A stretch of 64,000 bases of DNA. Origin: Gramella sp. AN32. GTDB lineage: Bacteria > Bacteroidota > Bacteroidia > Flavobacteriales > Flavobacteriaceae. Positions 1-6,937 of this stretch are shown here, piece after piece. The notes below the pieces were generated by a model. It searched no databases. It was given only the letters and a program-made list of their open reading frames with translations, and was not told the DNA's origin. The stretch covers positions 1 to 64,000 of the forward strand of contig NZ_QEYO01000016.1 in NCBI RefSeq assembly GCF_023718305.1. Direction: 5' to 3'. Position numbers and translations under genes: made by a program. How positions within the stretch are numbered: position 1 is the first letter of the stretch; every line of letters begins with the position of its first letter.

Positions 1-81
1 AGCAAACAAACGATTGAGAATAGAATTACCTCTATTCAACAATCGCTTGTCTTTTAAATCCTCAAAATGTCTTGTCTGCAT
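1..81 (-). CDS. IS4-type transposase, N-terminal fragment (runs off left edge)
   Basis: An ATG on the minus strand at 79-81 opens a frame with no stop before the window edge. It gives 27 residues beginning MQTRHFEDLKDKRLLNRG and continuing NSILNRLFA. The D-KRL-x-RG pattern resembles the N-terminal DNA-binding segment of IS4/Tn5-like transposases; this is recognition by eye, not a search. The sequence upstream of the start (about 85-160) is noncoding and would contain the terminal inverted repeat of the element, but the other end lies outside the window, so no IS boundary can be fixed. It could instead be a remnant. Confidence 0.5.
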   Translation of the reverse strand, partial: MQTRHFEDLKDKRLLNRGNSILNRLFA

Positions 82-229
82 TTTTTTATCCTAAAGTAGA
101 ATAAAAAAAGATGTGTCCAGACGGTAGGGCATAGCTGGGCTTTTTGCTTTTAAATGGTTAAGGTTTTTGTAAATACTTTTCTCTTTGCCCACCGCTTAGT
201 AAATTAGGCTAAATCAAAAAATATAAGTT

Positions 230-640
230 ATGATTAGAAAAGGATCAGCCGTTTGGAAAGGCTCATTAAAAGAAGGAAAAGGAACTATAAGTTTGGAAAG
301 CGGTGTTTTAGAAGAAGTACAATATTCATTTAAAACCCGTTTTGAAAATGGAAACGGTACAAATCCGGAAGAATTAATTGGGGCAGCACATGCCGGTTGT
401 TTCAGCATGCAACTTTCCGCTAATTTAAGTGAAGAAGGATTTACGCCAGATAAACTTGAAACCACTTCCAAAATTACTTTTGAAGATGGTAAAATTAAAA
501 AATCACATCTAATTCTTGATGCAACAGTTCCGGGAATTGATGAAGATAAATTTAAGAAGATTATGAATGATGCAAAGGAAAACTGCCCGGTATCAAAACT
601 TTTAAATGCTGAAATTACTATTGAATATACCTTAAAGTAA
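230..640 (+). CDS. OsmC/Ohr-family peroxiredoxin
   Basis: This 136-residue protein matches the OsmC family, cytosolic thiol peroxidases that reduce organic hydroperoxides with two conserved cysteines. The two expected cysteines are visible: Cys57 in AGCFSM and Cys119 in ENCPVSKLL. The length is normal for the short OsmC subfamily and the N-terminus (MIRKGSAVWKGSLKEGKG) is typical, so the ATG at 230 is accepted. It is a single gene, convergent with the amidohydrolase that follows, and shares a bidirectional terminator with it. Family membership is confident. The true substrate (lipid or small organic peroxides) is inferred from the family. Confidence 0.9.
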   Translation: MIRKGSAVWKGSLKEGKGTISLESGVLEEVQYSFKTRFENGNGTNPEELIGAAHAGCFSMQLSANLSEEGFTPDKLETTSKITFEDGKIKKSHLILDATVPGIDEDKFKKIMNDAKENCPVSKLLNAEITIEYTLK

Positions 641-653
641 TTCAAGTTAGAAT

Positions 654-690
654 AAAAAAAAGAGGAAATTTTAAGTTCCTCTTTTTTTTA
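654..690. terminator. Bidirectional intrinsic terminator
   Basis: A perfect inverted repeat (AAAAAGAGGAA, short AT loop, TTCCTCTTTTT) lies between the convergent stops of the OsmC gene and the N-formylglutamate amidohydrolase gene. A-tract and T-tract flank the stem, so it can terminate transcription from both sides. It overlaps the last codon of the minus-strand gene. Confidence 0.8.
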
Positions 691-1371
691 TTCTAAAATC
701 TTTAGCAAAATTTCCTTGATCGATTTTTTCAAATGAACATCCATCTTATTATTTTTTGAAAATTTCTGATTCACTTCCAATTCAATTCCTAAATAATGTT
801 TAGGAAATTTTTTCCGAAGGGATGTTGGAAAACCGTCAGCCTTACCCAAATAAGGATAATTGAACCGCACATGATAAGATGGGAAATTATGATAAAATTC
901 ATTCCTGAATTTTATAGCGAAATTCTTTTCTGAAATCCTGGAAGGGTCATATAATAAGCCAATATCACCGTGCCTTTTTTCTTCATTCAGCACCGGGGTA
1001 AAAGAATGAATAGATAAATGCAACACGTCCTCCCCTTCTTCAATAAGTTCCGCAATCACCTGAGTAACCGATTCTAAATAAGGATAATAGTACCTTTTTA
1101 AAATACTTTCCTTTTCCTGAGATGTTAGTAATTTTGAAAATTCTGAAAACAACACAGGATGGCCAATAGAACGATTGGTTTCTACCAGTAACCTGCTTAC
1201 ACGTTGATGCTGGGAAAAATCAGCATAGGTTTTAAGAAATTTAAAAAGATCATAGGCACCAAGATCAAAACCCCGATGCGTATTTAAAACCGTTTTATGG
1301 GCAGTAAACAGCTTTTCGAACCTTTTGGGAATTCGATTTGAAGCATGTTCGCAGGTAAGTACAAGTTTCAC
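688..1371 (-). CDS. N-formylglutamate amidohydrolase-family protein
   Basis: The 227-residue product carries the FGase (HutG-like) fold signatures: CEHASNRIP at the N-terminus, an Arg-rich VETNRSIGHP segment and HLSIHSFTP, which contain likely metal and substrate ligands. Classical members hydrolyse N-formyl-glutamate in histidine breakdown. Here the gene is the last of a three-gene operon with a GCS2-like ligase and a RimK-like ATP-grasp enzyme, so it more likely acts on an amide or peptide made by those enzymes; that is inference. It starts with GTG, whose GTGA overlaps the TGA stop of the upstream gene, implying translational coupling. hutH is present 43 kb away but not in this operon. Confidence 0.85.
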   Translation of the reverse strand: MKLVLTCEHASNRIPKRFEKLFTAHKTVLNTHRGFDLGAYDLFKFLKTYADFSQHQRVSRLLVETNRSIGHPVLFSEFSKLLTSQEKESILKRYYYPYLESVTQVIAELIEEGEDVLHLSIHSFTPVLNEEKRHGDIGLLYDPSRISEKNFAIKFRNEFYHNFPSYHVRFNYPYLGKADGFPTSLRKKFPKHYLGIELEVNQKFSKNNKMDVHLKKSIKEILLKILE

Positions 1372-2588
1372 GGCCGGAACATCCTATTTTCCCGCAAACA
1401 TTCTGCAAGCCGCCCGTACACTTTTATAATATTCTTATGCGTGAAATCATTACGCAGGGCTTTTAAAATACGGGTAGATAAACTTCCATTTTGAAGAATA
1501 AAATCCACGTGGTTTTGATGATTTTCACTAAGATTGTTTTTAAGCTTTTCAAAAAGATTTCTCCAAATGGTTTTGACATCGGTTTCCTTTTGAATATCAA
1601 ATACCGCCAAATACTTTTTATTGGTAATCAGCGTATTTTCTGCGTTGACGATCACTTCATTAAAAATTTCGAAAAGATCGTCTTCATGCCACTGCTTTTG
1701 ATCTTTTAGCGAGATCAGTTCTTCGCTGATTAAATATTTTAAAACCTCCACCAGAAAACTGGCTATAGCAATATCTGCTTCAGGATTCTCCTGAATATCG
1801 ATCACCCGAATCTCAATGGCATTGCGGTCAAACCTGGCAATGGCGCCACGGGAATTAACAAAATGATGATCCAGTAATTTTTCCTTGTCAAAAGGTTTTA
1901 AAGCTTCATTAATCGGGTTAAAGATTTTTTTCTGGTACTCTTCCTTACTAAAAACCTGTTCCGGGATCACTTTTCCCGTCATGTGTGGAATCTCCTTTTG
2001 GTTGTATTTATAATGATGCATCCTTGCATCTTTATAGCTGGTAAATTCACCTTCCAAAATTGGCGAACTTGCTGTAAGACCTGGAATTATAGGCAAAATT
2101 AATCGAATTGCCGCATGAAGCTTTTCAAATTCAGTGTCGTCATAGAACGGTAAATTAATATGCATACTCTGCACATTGCTCCAGCCATGGCCTTTACAAT
2201 CGAAAATTTGATTATACAATGTATAGATTTCATTATGATCATGTTCCCATAATTTTGTCTCCTTTTTTGGGTTCATTAAAGGATGGGCCGAAGATGGAAC
2301 AAGTACCGTGTTGTATTCTGCTAAAAGACCATTAATTTCTTTTACATTTTGAAGGAACAAATCTTCAAGGTCCACTAAAGTTTCAGCCGGGCCATTGGTT
2401 TTTAATTCCACGACATGGGCAACCAGTTCATTGCTCCATTCGATCTTCCCGTTATCGATATCAGAAGTCAGGCTTCCATTTTTTTTGGTCAATAATTTAT
2501 CTACAATAGGATTTATATTGAAGGTTGATTTATCCACCAACATATATTCCAGTTCAATCCCTATAACCTCAAACAAATGATACGGCAT
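1368..2588 (-). CDS. Glutamate-cysteine ligase family 2 (GCS2-like) amidoligase
   Basis: This 406-residue protein belongs to the GCS2 group of glutamine-synthetase-fold amidoligases (relatives of YbdK), which join the carboxylate of glutamate or a similar acid to an amine using ATP. Recognisable elements are GIELEYMLV near the N-terminus, the central QSMHINLPF and RFDRNAIEIRVIDIQENPEAD, which supply Mg-ATP ligands in the fold. A TTG lies 15 nt further upstream in frame, but the ATG at 2586-2588, one base after the upstream stop, gives the conserved N-terminus MPYHLFEVIGIELEY and is preferred. Its substrate is unknown. The RimK-like and FGase neighbours suggest stepwise synthesis or processing of a small peptide-like metabolite. 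Confidence 0.85.
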   Translation of the reverse strand: MPYHLFEVIGIELEYMLVDKSTFNINPIVDKLLTKKNGSLTSDIDNGKIEWSNELVAHVVELKTNGPAETLVDLEDLFLQNVKEINGLLAEYNTVLVPSSAHPLMNPKKETKLWEHDHNEIYTLYNQIFDCKGHGWSNVQSMHINLPFYDDTEFEKLHAAIRLILPIIPGLTASSPILEGEFTSYKDARMHHYKYNQKEIPHMTGKVIPEQVFSKEEYQKKIFNPINEALKPFDKEKLLDHHFVNSRGAIARFDRNAIEIRVIDIQENPEADIAIASFLVEVLKYLISEELISLKDQKQWHEDDLFEIFNEVIVNAENTLITNKKYLAVFDIQKETDVKTIWRNLFEKLKNNLSENHQNHVDFILQNGSLSTRILKALRNDFTHKNIIKVYGRLAECLRENRMFRP

Positions 2589-2589
2589 G

Positions 2590-4044
2590 TTATTTATTTT
2601 CAAGTCTGTTTTTTAATGCATCCAGAATATCCTGGTAGATTTTATCGCCGTAAAAGGCATCTTCTACACCATAATCGATATTTGGATTATCATTGATCTC
2701 TATGACCAAAGCTTTACCTTCTACTTCTTTAATATCTATTCCATATAAGCCTTTACCCATTAATTTTGCTGATTTTAGGGCATTTTTAAGGATGTGTTTA
2801 GGAACTTTTTCAAGAGGAAAACAATCGGCATTACCGTCTTTATCATCTTTCTTTTTGGCGCCCCAGTTGTAAATTTGCCAGTGATCTTTTGCCATAAAGT
2901 AGCGGCAGGCATAAAATACCTTTCCATCTAAAATACCTATTCGCCAGTCATAATCTGAAGGTGAGAATTCCTGGGCAATAACAAGTTCAGACTTTTTAAG
3001 CATTTCTGAAAGCAACTTCTCATATTCCTCTTCAGAATTTGCTTTTTTAACACCAAAGCTAAATGTTGAATCCGGTGACTTTAAAACGACCGGCAAACCT
3101 GTAATTTGTAAAACTTCCCTGCGGTTGTCTTTATGCACGATCACTGTTTTTGGCGTGGGGATACCGGCATTTTCCATCGCTTCTGCCATAAAAACCTTAT
3201 TACAACATTTTAAAATTGCTTCAGGGTAATCTACAATAGCGATTCCCTCCTGCTCTGCTTTTCGGGCAAAGGCATAGGCTTCATTAGTAACTTCAGTACT
3301 TTGCCGAATTAAAAGCGCATCAAAAGCTGAAAGCGCTGACAGATCTTTAGGAGAAATAATTTCCGTATAAAAGCCCATCTTTTCCGCCAGATCTATAAAT
3401 TTCTTTAAAGCTTTGGGGTTACTGGGAGGCGCAGGGTCATTTGGTTGCACCAAAATAGCCAGATCATACTCGTAGCTATGTTCCCTTGGGGTATCATAGC
3501 GTTTTTTTGCAAAATATTGTTCTGCGAAAAGCTGCACACTGGATTTATGTTCTACAGGAATTTCAGCTTCTGAAATAGCCTTTATATTTCTAATCACCCA
3601 TTTTTCAGAATTTCTGCTGAAAAAAACCCGCAGAAGGGGAATTTGAAATTGCCGGAAAAAAACGGCACTCAATTCTTTATATTTTACGGCGGTATTTTGC
3701 CCGAAGTAAATACTTAAAATGAAATCTTTCGACTTAATTCCCTTCAGGCTTTTTTGTATGGAATCATCAAAATCTTCAGAAATAATCTTCACCAGTTTCA
3801 ATTCTCCAAGATCCACAATATTTTTAACGGTGGGGATTGGTGTATGGCCACGTGCTTCAGCTAATAGCGAGACATAATATCCTTTAGATTGATAGGAATA
3901 ATCTTTACAAAGGTTAAAAATACGGACTTTCTTTAATTTTGAAAATCTGCTGCTGGTTAGATATTCTTTTGATGAAATGACCTCTACATATTCCGAAGAA
4001 ATTTGCCATTTTTCCGGATCATTTACGACGATATATTTATTCAT
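2590..4044 (-). CDS. RimK-family ATP-grasp ligase with N-terminal RLAN domain
   Basis: The product has 484 residues. About 1-170 match the RimK-like ATP-grasp N-terminal (RLAN) region, and about 200-480 form an ATP-grasp ligase with the nucleotide-binding lysine segment (TGLPVVLKSPDSTFSFGV) and the metal-binding motif VIEINDNPN. RimK enzymes add glutamate or other amino acids to carboxyl groups of proteins or small molecules through an acyl-phosphate. It is first in the operon with the GCS2-like ligase and FGase. This gene trio is a recurrent neighbourhood in comparative genomics of amidoligases, but its product is not known to me. The ATG at 4042-4044 is followed by a plausible N-terminus (MNKYIVVNDPEKW). 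Confidence 0.88.
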   Translation of the reverse strand: MNKYIVVNDPEKWQISSEYVEVISSKEYLTSSRFSKLKKVRIFNLCKDYSYQSKGYYVSLLAEARGHTPIPTVKNIVDLGELKLVKIISEDFDDSIQKSLKGIKSKDFILSIYFGQNTAVKYKELSAVFFRQFQIPLLRVFFSRNSEKWVIRNIKAISEAEIPVEHKSSVQLFAEQYFAKKRYDTPREHSYEYDLAILVQPNDPAPPSNPKALKKFIDLAEKMGFYTEIISPKDLSALSAFDALLIRQSTEVTNEAYAFARKAEQEGIAIVDYPEAILKCCNKVFMAEAMENAGIPTPKTVIVHKDNRREVLQITGLPVVLKSPDSTFSFGVKKANSEEEYEKLLSEMLKKSELVIAQEFSPSDYDWRIGILDGKVFYACRYFMAKDHWQIYNWGAKKKDDKDGNADCFPLEKVPKHILKNALKSAKLMGKGLYGIDIKEVEGKALVIEINDNPNIDYGVEDAFYGDKIYQDILDALKNRLENK

Positions 4045-4151
4045 TTAAAATTGAAGATATAATCAAATGTAGATTAAAATAAATTCCCTTTTTAAATTTT
4101 AAGTTAGACTTAATATTTATTCTTAAATTCAGACTTCTATAAAAAATCAAA

Positions 4152-5438
4152 ATGCGAAAAATAGCATGTTTCTTAACATTTTTGGGTATGACCATCACAG
4201 GATTTTCTCAGGATACTTCTCCTGAAATAGTGGAGAAAGCGAAGCTGATCCACGAGAAGGTGATTACTATTGATACCCACGACGATATTAATGTAGATAA
4301 TTTTACGCCCGAGAAAAATTATACCATGGATCTTGATTCCCAGGTGAATTTGCCGAAAATGGATAAGGGTGGGCTGGATGTTTCCTGGTTGATCGTTTAT
4401 ACGGGACAGGGTGAACTAAATGCTGAAGGTTATGAGGCTGCCCATAAAAATGCCATTTCAAAATTTGAAGCTATTCATAGGCTTTGCGAGGAGATTGCAC
4501 CCGACAAAATAGGTCTGGCTACCTCCTCATCTGAAGTAAGAGCCTTAGTAAAAGAAGGAAAAAAAGTAGCCATGATCGGGGTTGAAAACGCCTATCCTAT
4601 TGGCGAAGATTTGGATAAGATCCGGGAATTTTACGAAAGAGGGGCGCGATATATGTCTTTATCCCACAATGGGCACAGCCAGTTAAGCGATTCGAATACG
4701 GGTGAAGAAAATGATGAATGGCTGCATGGGGGCTTGAGTGAATTAGGAAAGGAAGCGGTTGCTGAAATGAATAAATGGGGGATCATGATAGATGTTTCTC
4801 ATCCCAGCAAAGAAGCAATCAAACAAATGTTTGAAATCTCCAGAGCACCTTTAATTGCTTCACATTCTTCTGCCCGGGCCTTATGTGACCATAGCCGAAA
4901 TTTAGATGATGAATTATTGCAATTATTTAAGGAACATGGCGGTGTAGTACAAACTGTTGCCTTTAGTGCTTATATAAATACTGAAAAGCACAATGCCTTT
5001 AATGATGCTGCAAATGAAGTTTATAAAGAAAAAGCCAGGGAAAGGGGTTATGATATTCCTGAAAGGGATTCTATAAAAACTATGGAGCCTGAGGCCAAGA
5101 AAGCTTTCTACGAAAAATATCAGAAGGTCCAGGAGCTAGCTAAAAGTGATGTGGAAGCATTAAAGAAAACAATAAGCCCGGTAAATGTTTCAGATTTTGT
5201 AGACCATATCGATTATCTGGTTGAAAAGATTGGGATTGATCATGTGGGCATTAGTTCAGACTTCGATGGTGGTGGCGGGATAGCTGGTTGGGAAGATGCT
5301 TCTGAAACACTAAACGTGACCATTGAATTGGTAAAAAGAGGTTATACCGAAGATGAGATCGCCAAGTTATGGGGCGAAAATTTACTCAGGGTTTTAGATG
5401 AAGTTCAGGCTGTCGCCGCCGAGATACAGAAATCTTAG
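4152..5438 (+). CDS. Secreted membrane-dipeptidase-type peptidase (M19)
   Basis: The 428-residue product begins with a Sec signal peptide (MRKIACFLTFLGMTITGFSQ, cleavage near residue 20) and is a renal-dipeptidase-like M19 zinc peptidase. The expected metal ligands are all visible: His43 and Asp45 in DTHDD, bridging Glu145 in VENAYP, His217 in VSHPS and His238 in ASHSS, with a late conserved Asp in SDFDGGGG. M19 enzymes hydrolyse dipeptides, including some with D-residues, and some beta-lactams. It is transcribed divergently from the RimK/GCS2/FGase operon, so a role in degrading related peptides outside the cytoplasm is possible but unproven. Confidence 0.9.
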   Translation: MRKIACFLTFLGMTITGFSQDTSPEIVEKAKLIHEKVITIDTHDDINVDNFTPEKNYTMDLDSQVNLPKMDKGGLDVSWLIVYTGQGELNAEGYEAAHKNAISKFEAIHRLCEEIAPDKIGLATSSSEVRALVKEGKKVAMIGVENAYPIGEDLDKIREFYERGARYMSLSHNGHSQLSDSNTGEENDEWLHGGLSELGKEAVAEMNKWGIMIDVSHPSKEAIKQMFEISRAPLIASHSSARALCDHSRNLDDELLQLFKEHGGVVQTVAFSAYINTEKHNAFNDAANEVYKEKARERGYDIPERDSIKTMEPEAKKAFYEKYQKVQELAKSDVEALKKTISPVNVSDFVDHIDYLVEKIGIDHVGISSDFDGGGGIAGWEDASETLNVTIELVKRGYTEDEIAKLWGENLLRVLDEVQAVAAEIQKS

Positions 5439-5439
5439 T

Positions 5440-6294
5440 TTATTTCAATAATTTCACTTCTAATATGTTAGGATCGCCTCCTTTCCCTTCGTTAGAAATG
5501 AACATCCTACCATTTGGCGTAAAACAGATCCCTTCAGGTAAAAAGAATTCTTCAGGATCCAGTAAATGGTATTTTAGCAGTTTTCCTGAGGTATCAATAA
5601 TTATCAATTTGGGATGTTCGCCATCAAGAATATAAAGATTTCCTGTGGTGGGATGTACTGCGATATCTGATGGGCTTAATTCTTTTCCCGGTGCACCACT
5701 AATTTTTTCAAAATCTTCAATAGTTAAAGTTATTTTTATCTTGGGCGTAGAATCCAGCTTTCTGGATTGGATATCATACTCATAAAGCCCTTTATAATTG
5801 TCTTCTTCATCAGCGAAATTCTTTCCTTTTACTGAAAAAAGTAATTTTCCCGGAGCCAGCGAGGTGAGGCCTTCTATATCATTTGTATAATCAAAATCTG
5901 TTTCAATGACTTCTGGTTTATAGGTGGCGGAATCCAGAGTTGCAATTCGGTATAATTGTCCGTCACTTTCAGTAATATAAAATTCGTTATTTAATAAAGT
6001 CATTCCTTCATAATCACCTTCACCATAAAATTCAGTTTGGGCAATGATTTTAGCCGAATTTAGATCGTAAGTATAAATAATACCGTCTTCATCCTGTACG
6101 CAGGCAATTTTATTATTTCCTAACCAGGCAATAGCAGAGATTTCTTCCAACTCATTGGGAAGCGTCCACTTATTCACAATTTCATAAGTTTTCTCAAAAT
6201 CATCAAAATCTACGTCCTTCATTTCGTAAAGTCCATAAATAGCAAGTGCAAGAAGAATCACTGTAAAAATTATACCTATAGCCCACTTGTTCAT
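5440..6294 (-). CDS. Membrane-anchored SdiA-regulated-type beta-propeller protein
   Basis: This 284-residue protein has one N-terminal membrane segment (WAIGIIFTVILLALAIYGLY) followed by repeated beta-rich blades typical of the SdiA-regulated family (ISAIAWLGNNKIACVQDEDG; DYEGMTLLNNEFYITESDGQLY; PSDIAVHPTTGNLYILDG). Family members are predicted periplasmic beta-propellers; no reaction is established. A longer frame extends 58 codons upstream, but the ATG at 6294 directly precedes the membrane anchor and is the natural start. The gene converges on the M19 peptidase with one base between the stops. Confidence 0.75.
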   Translation of the reverse strand: MNKWAIGIIFTVILLALAIYGLYEMKDVDFDDFEKTYEIVNKWTLPNELEEISAIAWLGNNKIACVQDEDGIIYTYDLNSAKIIAQTEFYGEGDYEGMTLLNNEFYITESDGQLYRIATLDSATYKPEVIETDFDYTNDIEGLTSLAPGKLLFSVKGKNFADEEDNYKGLYEYDIQSRKLDSTPKIKITLTIEDFEKISGAPGKELSPSDIAVHPTTGNLYILDGEHPKLIIIDTSGKLLKYHLLDPEEFFLPEGICFTPNGRMFISNEGKGGDPNILEVKLLK

Positions 6295-6383
6295 AAAAGG
6301 AGAATTTTGATTAAAATTAGTTGATAGATAAAGGGCTACAAAAACATTAACAATACTTTCTAGAAAAATTTCTCTCCCTCTAA

Positions 6384-6414
6384 TTGTTAATAATAAGTTA
6401 AATAAGTACCTTTT
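6384..6414 (+). promoter_or_regulatory. Candidate sigma-A promoter for the micro-gene pair
   Basis: TTG at 6384-6386 is followed after 20 nt by TACCTTTT at 6407-6414, one mismatch from the Bacteroidota -7 consensus TAnnTTTG. A start near 6421 would give a leader of about 85 nt before the first micro-gene. The site lies within AT-rich DNA upstream of the minus-strand neighbour, so chance matches are possible. Confidence 0.4.
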
Positions 6415-6479
6415 TATACATAGTACTGTAACGAATGAATAAATCAAACGTCTTTTAGATACAAGCAATTTATTTAATC

Positions 6480-6662
6480 ATCATTTATTAATCAAAATAT
6501 TATCATCATGAAACATTTAGAATCCATCATCCAGGAATTTACTCAAACAAGAGAAGGAAATTTAACTCATCGAAGACCATTTTTGAATCAAAAATCAGAA
6601 AGCGCAAGAAATCACTGGTTTAATCGAAGAGTTTACGCTTAACATCAATCATTTATTAATCA
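6480..6662 (+). repeat. Duplicated 15-nt leader element before each micro-gene
   Basis: The same 15-mer, ATCATTTATTAATCA, occurs at 6480-6494 and at 6648-6662, ending 13 and 15 nt before the respective start codons. Further weak similarity (TCAAAAT and AATCATG runs) links the two leaders. This shows that the duplication which created the two micro-genes included their untranslated leader, or that the leader is under selection as a translation signal. Confidence 0.75.
6508..6642 (+). CDS. Uncharacterised 44-residue basic micro-protein, copy 1
   Basis: An ATG frame of 44 codons and a TAA stop lies in what would otherwise be an intergenic gap. The product starts MKHLESIIQEF, contains the core REGNLTHRR-F and ends W-x-NRR-VYA. 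It is rich in Arg, His and Asn, with no membrane segment. I do not recognise the family. The strongest evidence that it is real is the adjacent copy at 6678-6809, which keeps the same length, start, core and C-terminal W-x-NRR at about 22 of 43 aligned positions although the DNA has diverged. It is probably cotranscribed with copy 2. Confidence 0.75.
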   Translation: MKHLESIIQEFTQTREGNLTHRRPFLNQKSESARNHWFNRRVYA

Positions 6663-6677
6663 TCAAAATTTTTAATC

Positions 6678-6809
6678 ATGACACTATCAAACATCATCAC
6701 AGAATTCGCCGGCGGAAGAGAAGGTAACTTAACCCATAAAAGAGGATTTATGGGAAGCAAACAAGAAACAGGTAGATCCTACTGGTACAATCGCAGACGA
6801 CACGGATAG
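6678..6809 (+). CDS. Uncharacterised 43-residue basic micro-protein, copy 2
   Basis: The ATG frame of 43 codons begins MTLSNIITEFAGG, contains REGNLTHKRGF and ends YW-Y-NRRRHG. Compared with copy 1 it conserves II-x-EF, the seven-residue block REGNLTH, F, K-x-E, R and W-x-NRR; the link between the two conserved blocks varies. The pattern looks like purifying selection on two short motifs separated by a linker, as in a small nucleic-acid- or protein-binding peptide. This is inference; no function can be assigned. It is followed 25 nt later by a strong terminator, consistent with a two-gene transcript. Confidence 0.75.
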   Translation: MTLSNIITEFAGGREGNLTHKRGFMGSKQETGRSYWYNRRRHG

Positions 6810-6834
6810 ATTAAAGAATTTCATCTATCATCAC

Positions 6835-6861
6835 AAGCCGGACTCATCATCCGGCTTTTTC
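6835..6861 (+). terminator. Intrinsic terminator after the micro-gene pair
   Basis: The stem AGCCGGA / TCCGGCT, with a seven-base loop and a following run of T, lies 26 nt after the second micro-gene. A dedicated terminator supports the pair being a separate transcription unit from the PBP gene downstream. Confidence 0.8.
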
Positions 6862-6937
6862 ATTTCCAAACAAATTTTTTTTTTAAAACCTATGACCATT
6901 AAGGAAACATTTGTTTATTTGCGGCGTTAGAAATCAA

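Noticed and set aside
214..645. 143-codon minus-strand frame opposite the OsmC gene
   Set aside because: It is the antisense shadow of a gene with clear OsmC catalytic cysteines, and its translation has no recognisable domain.
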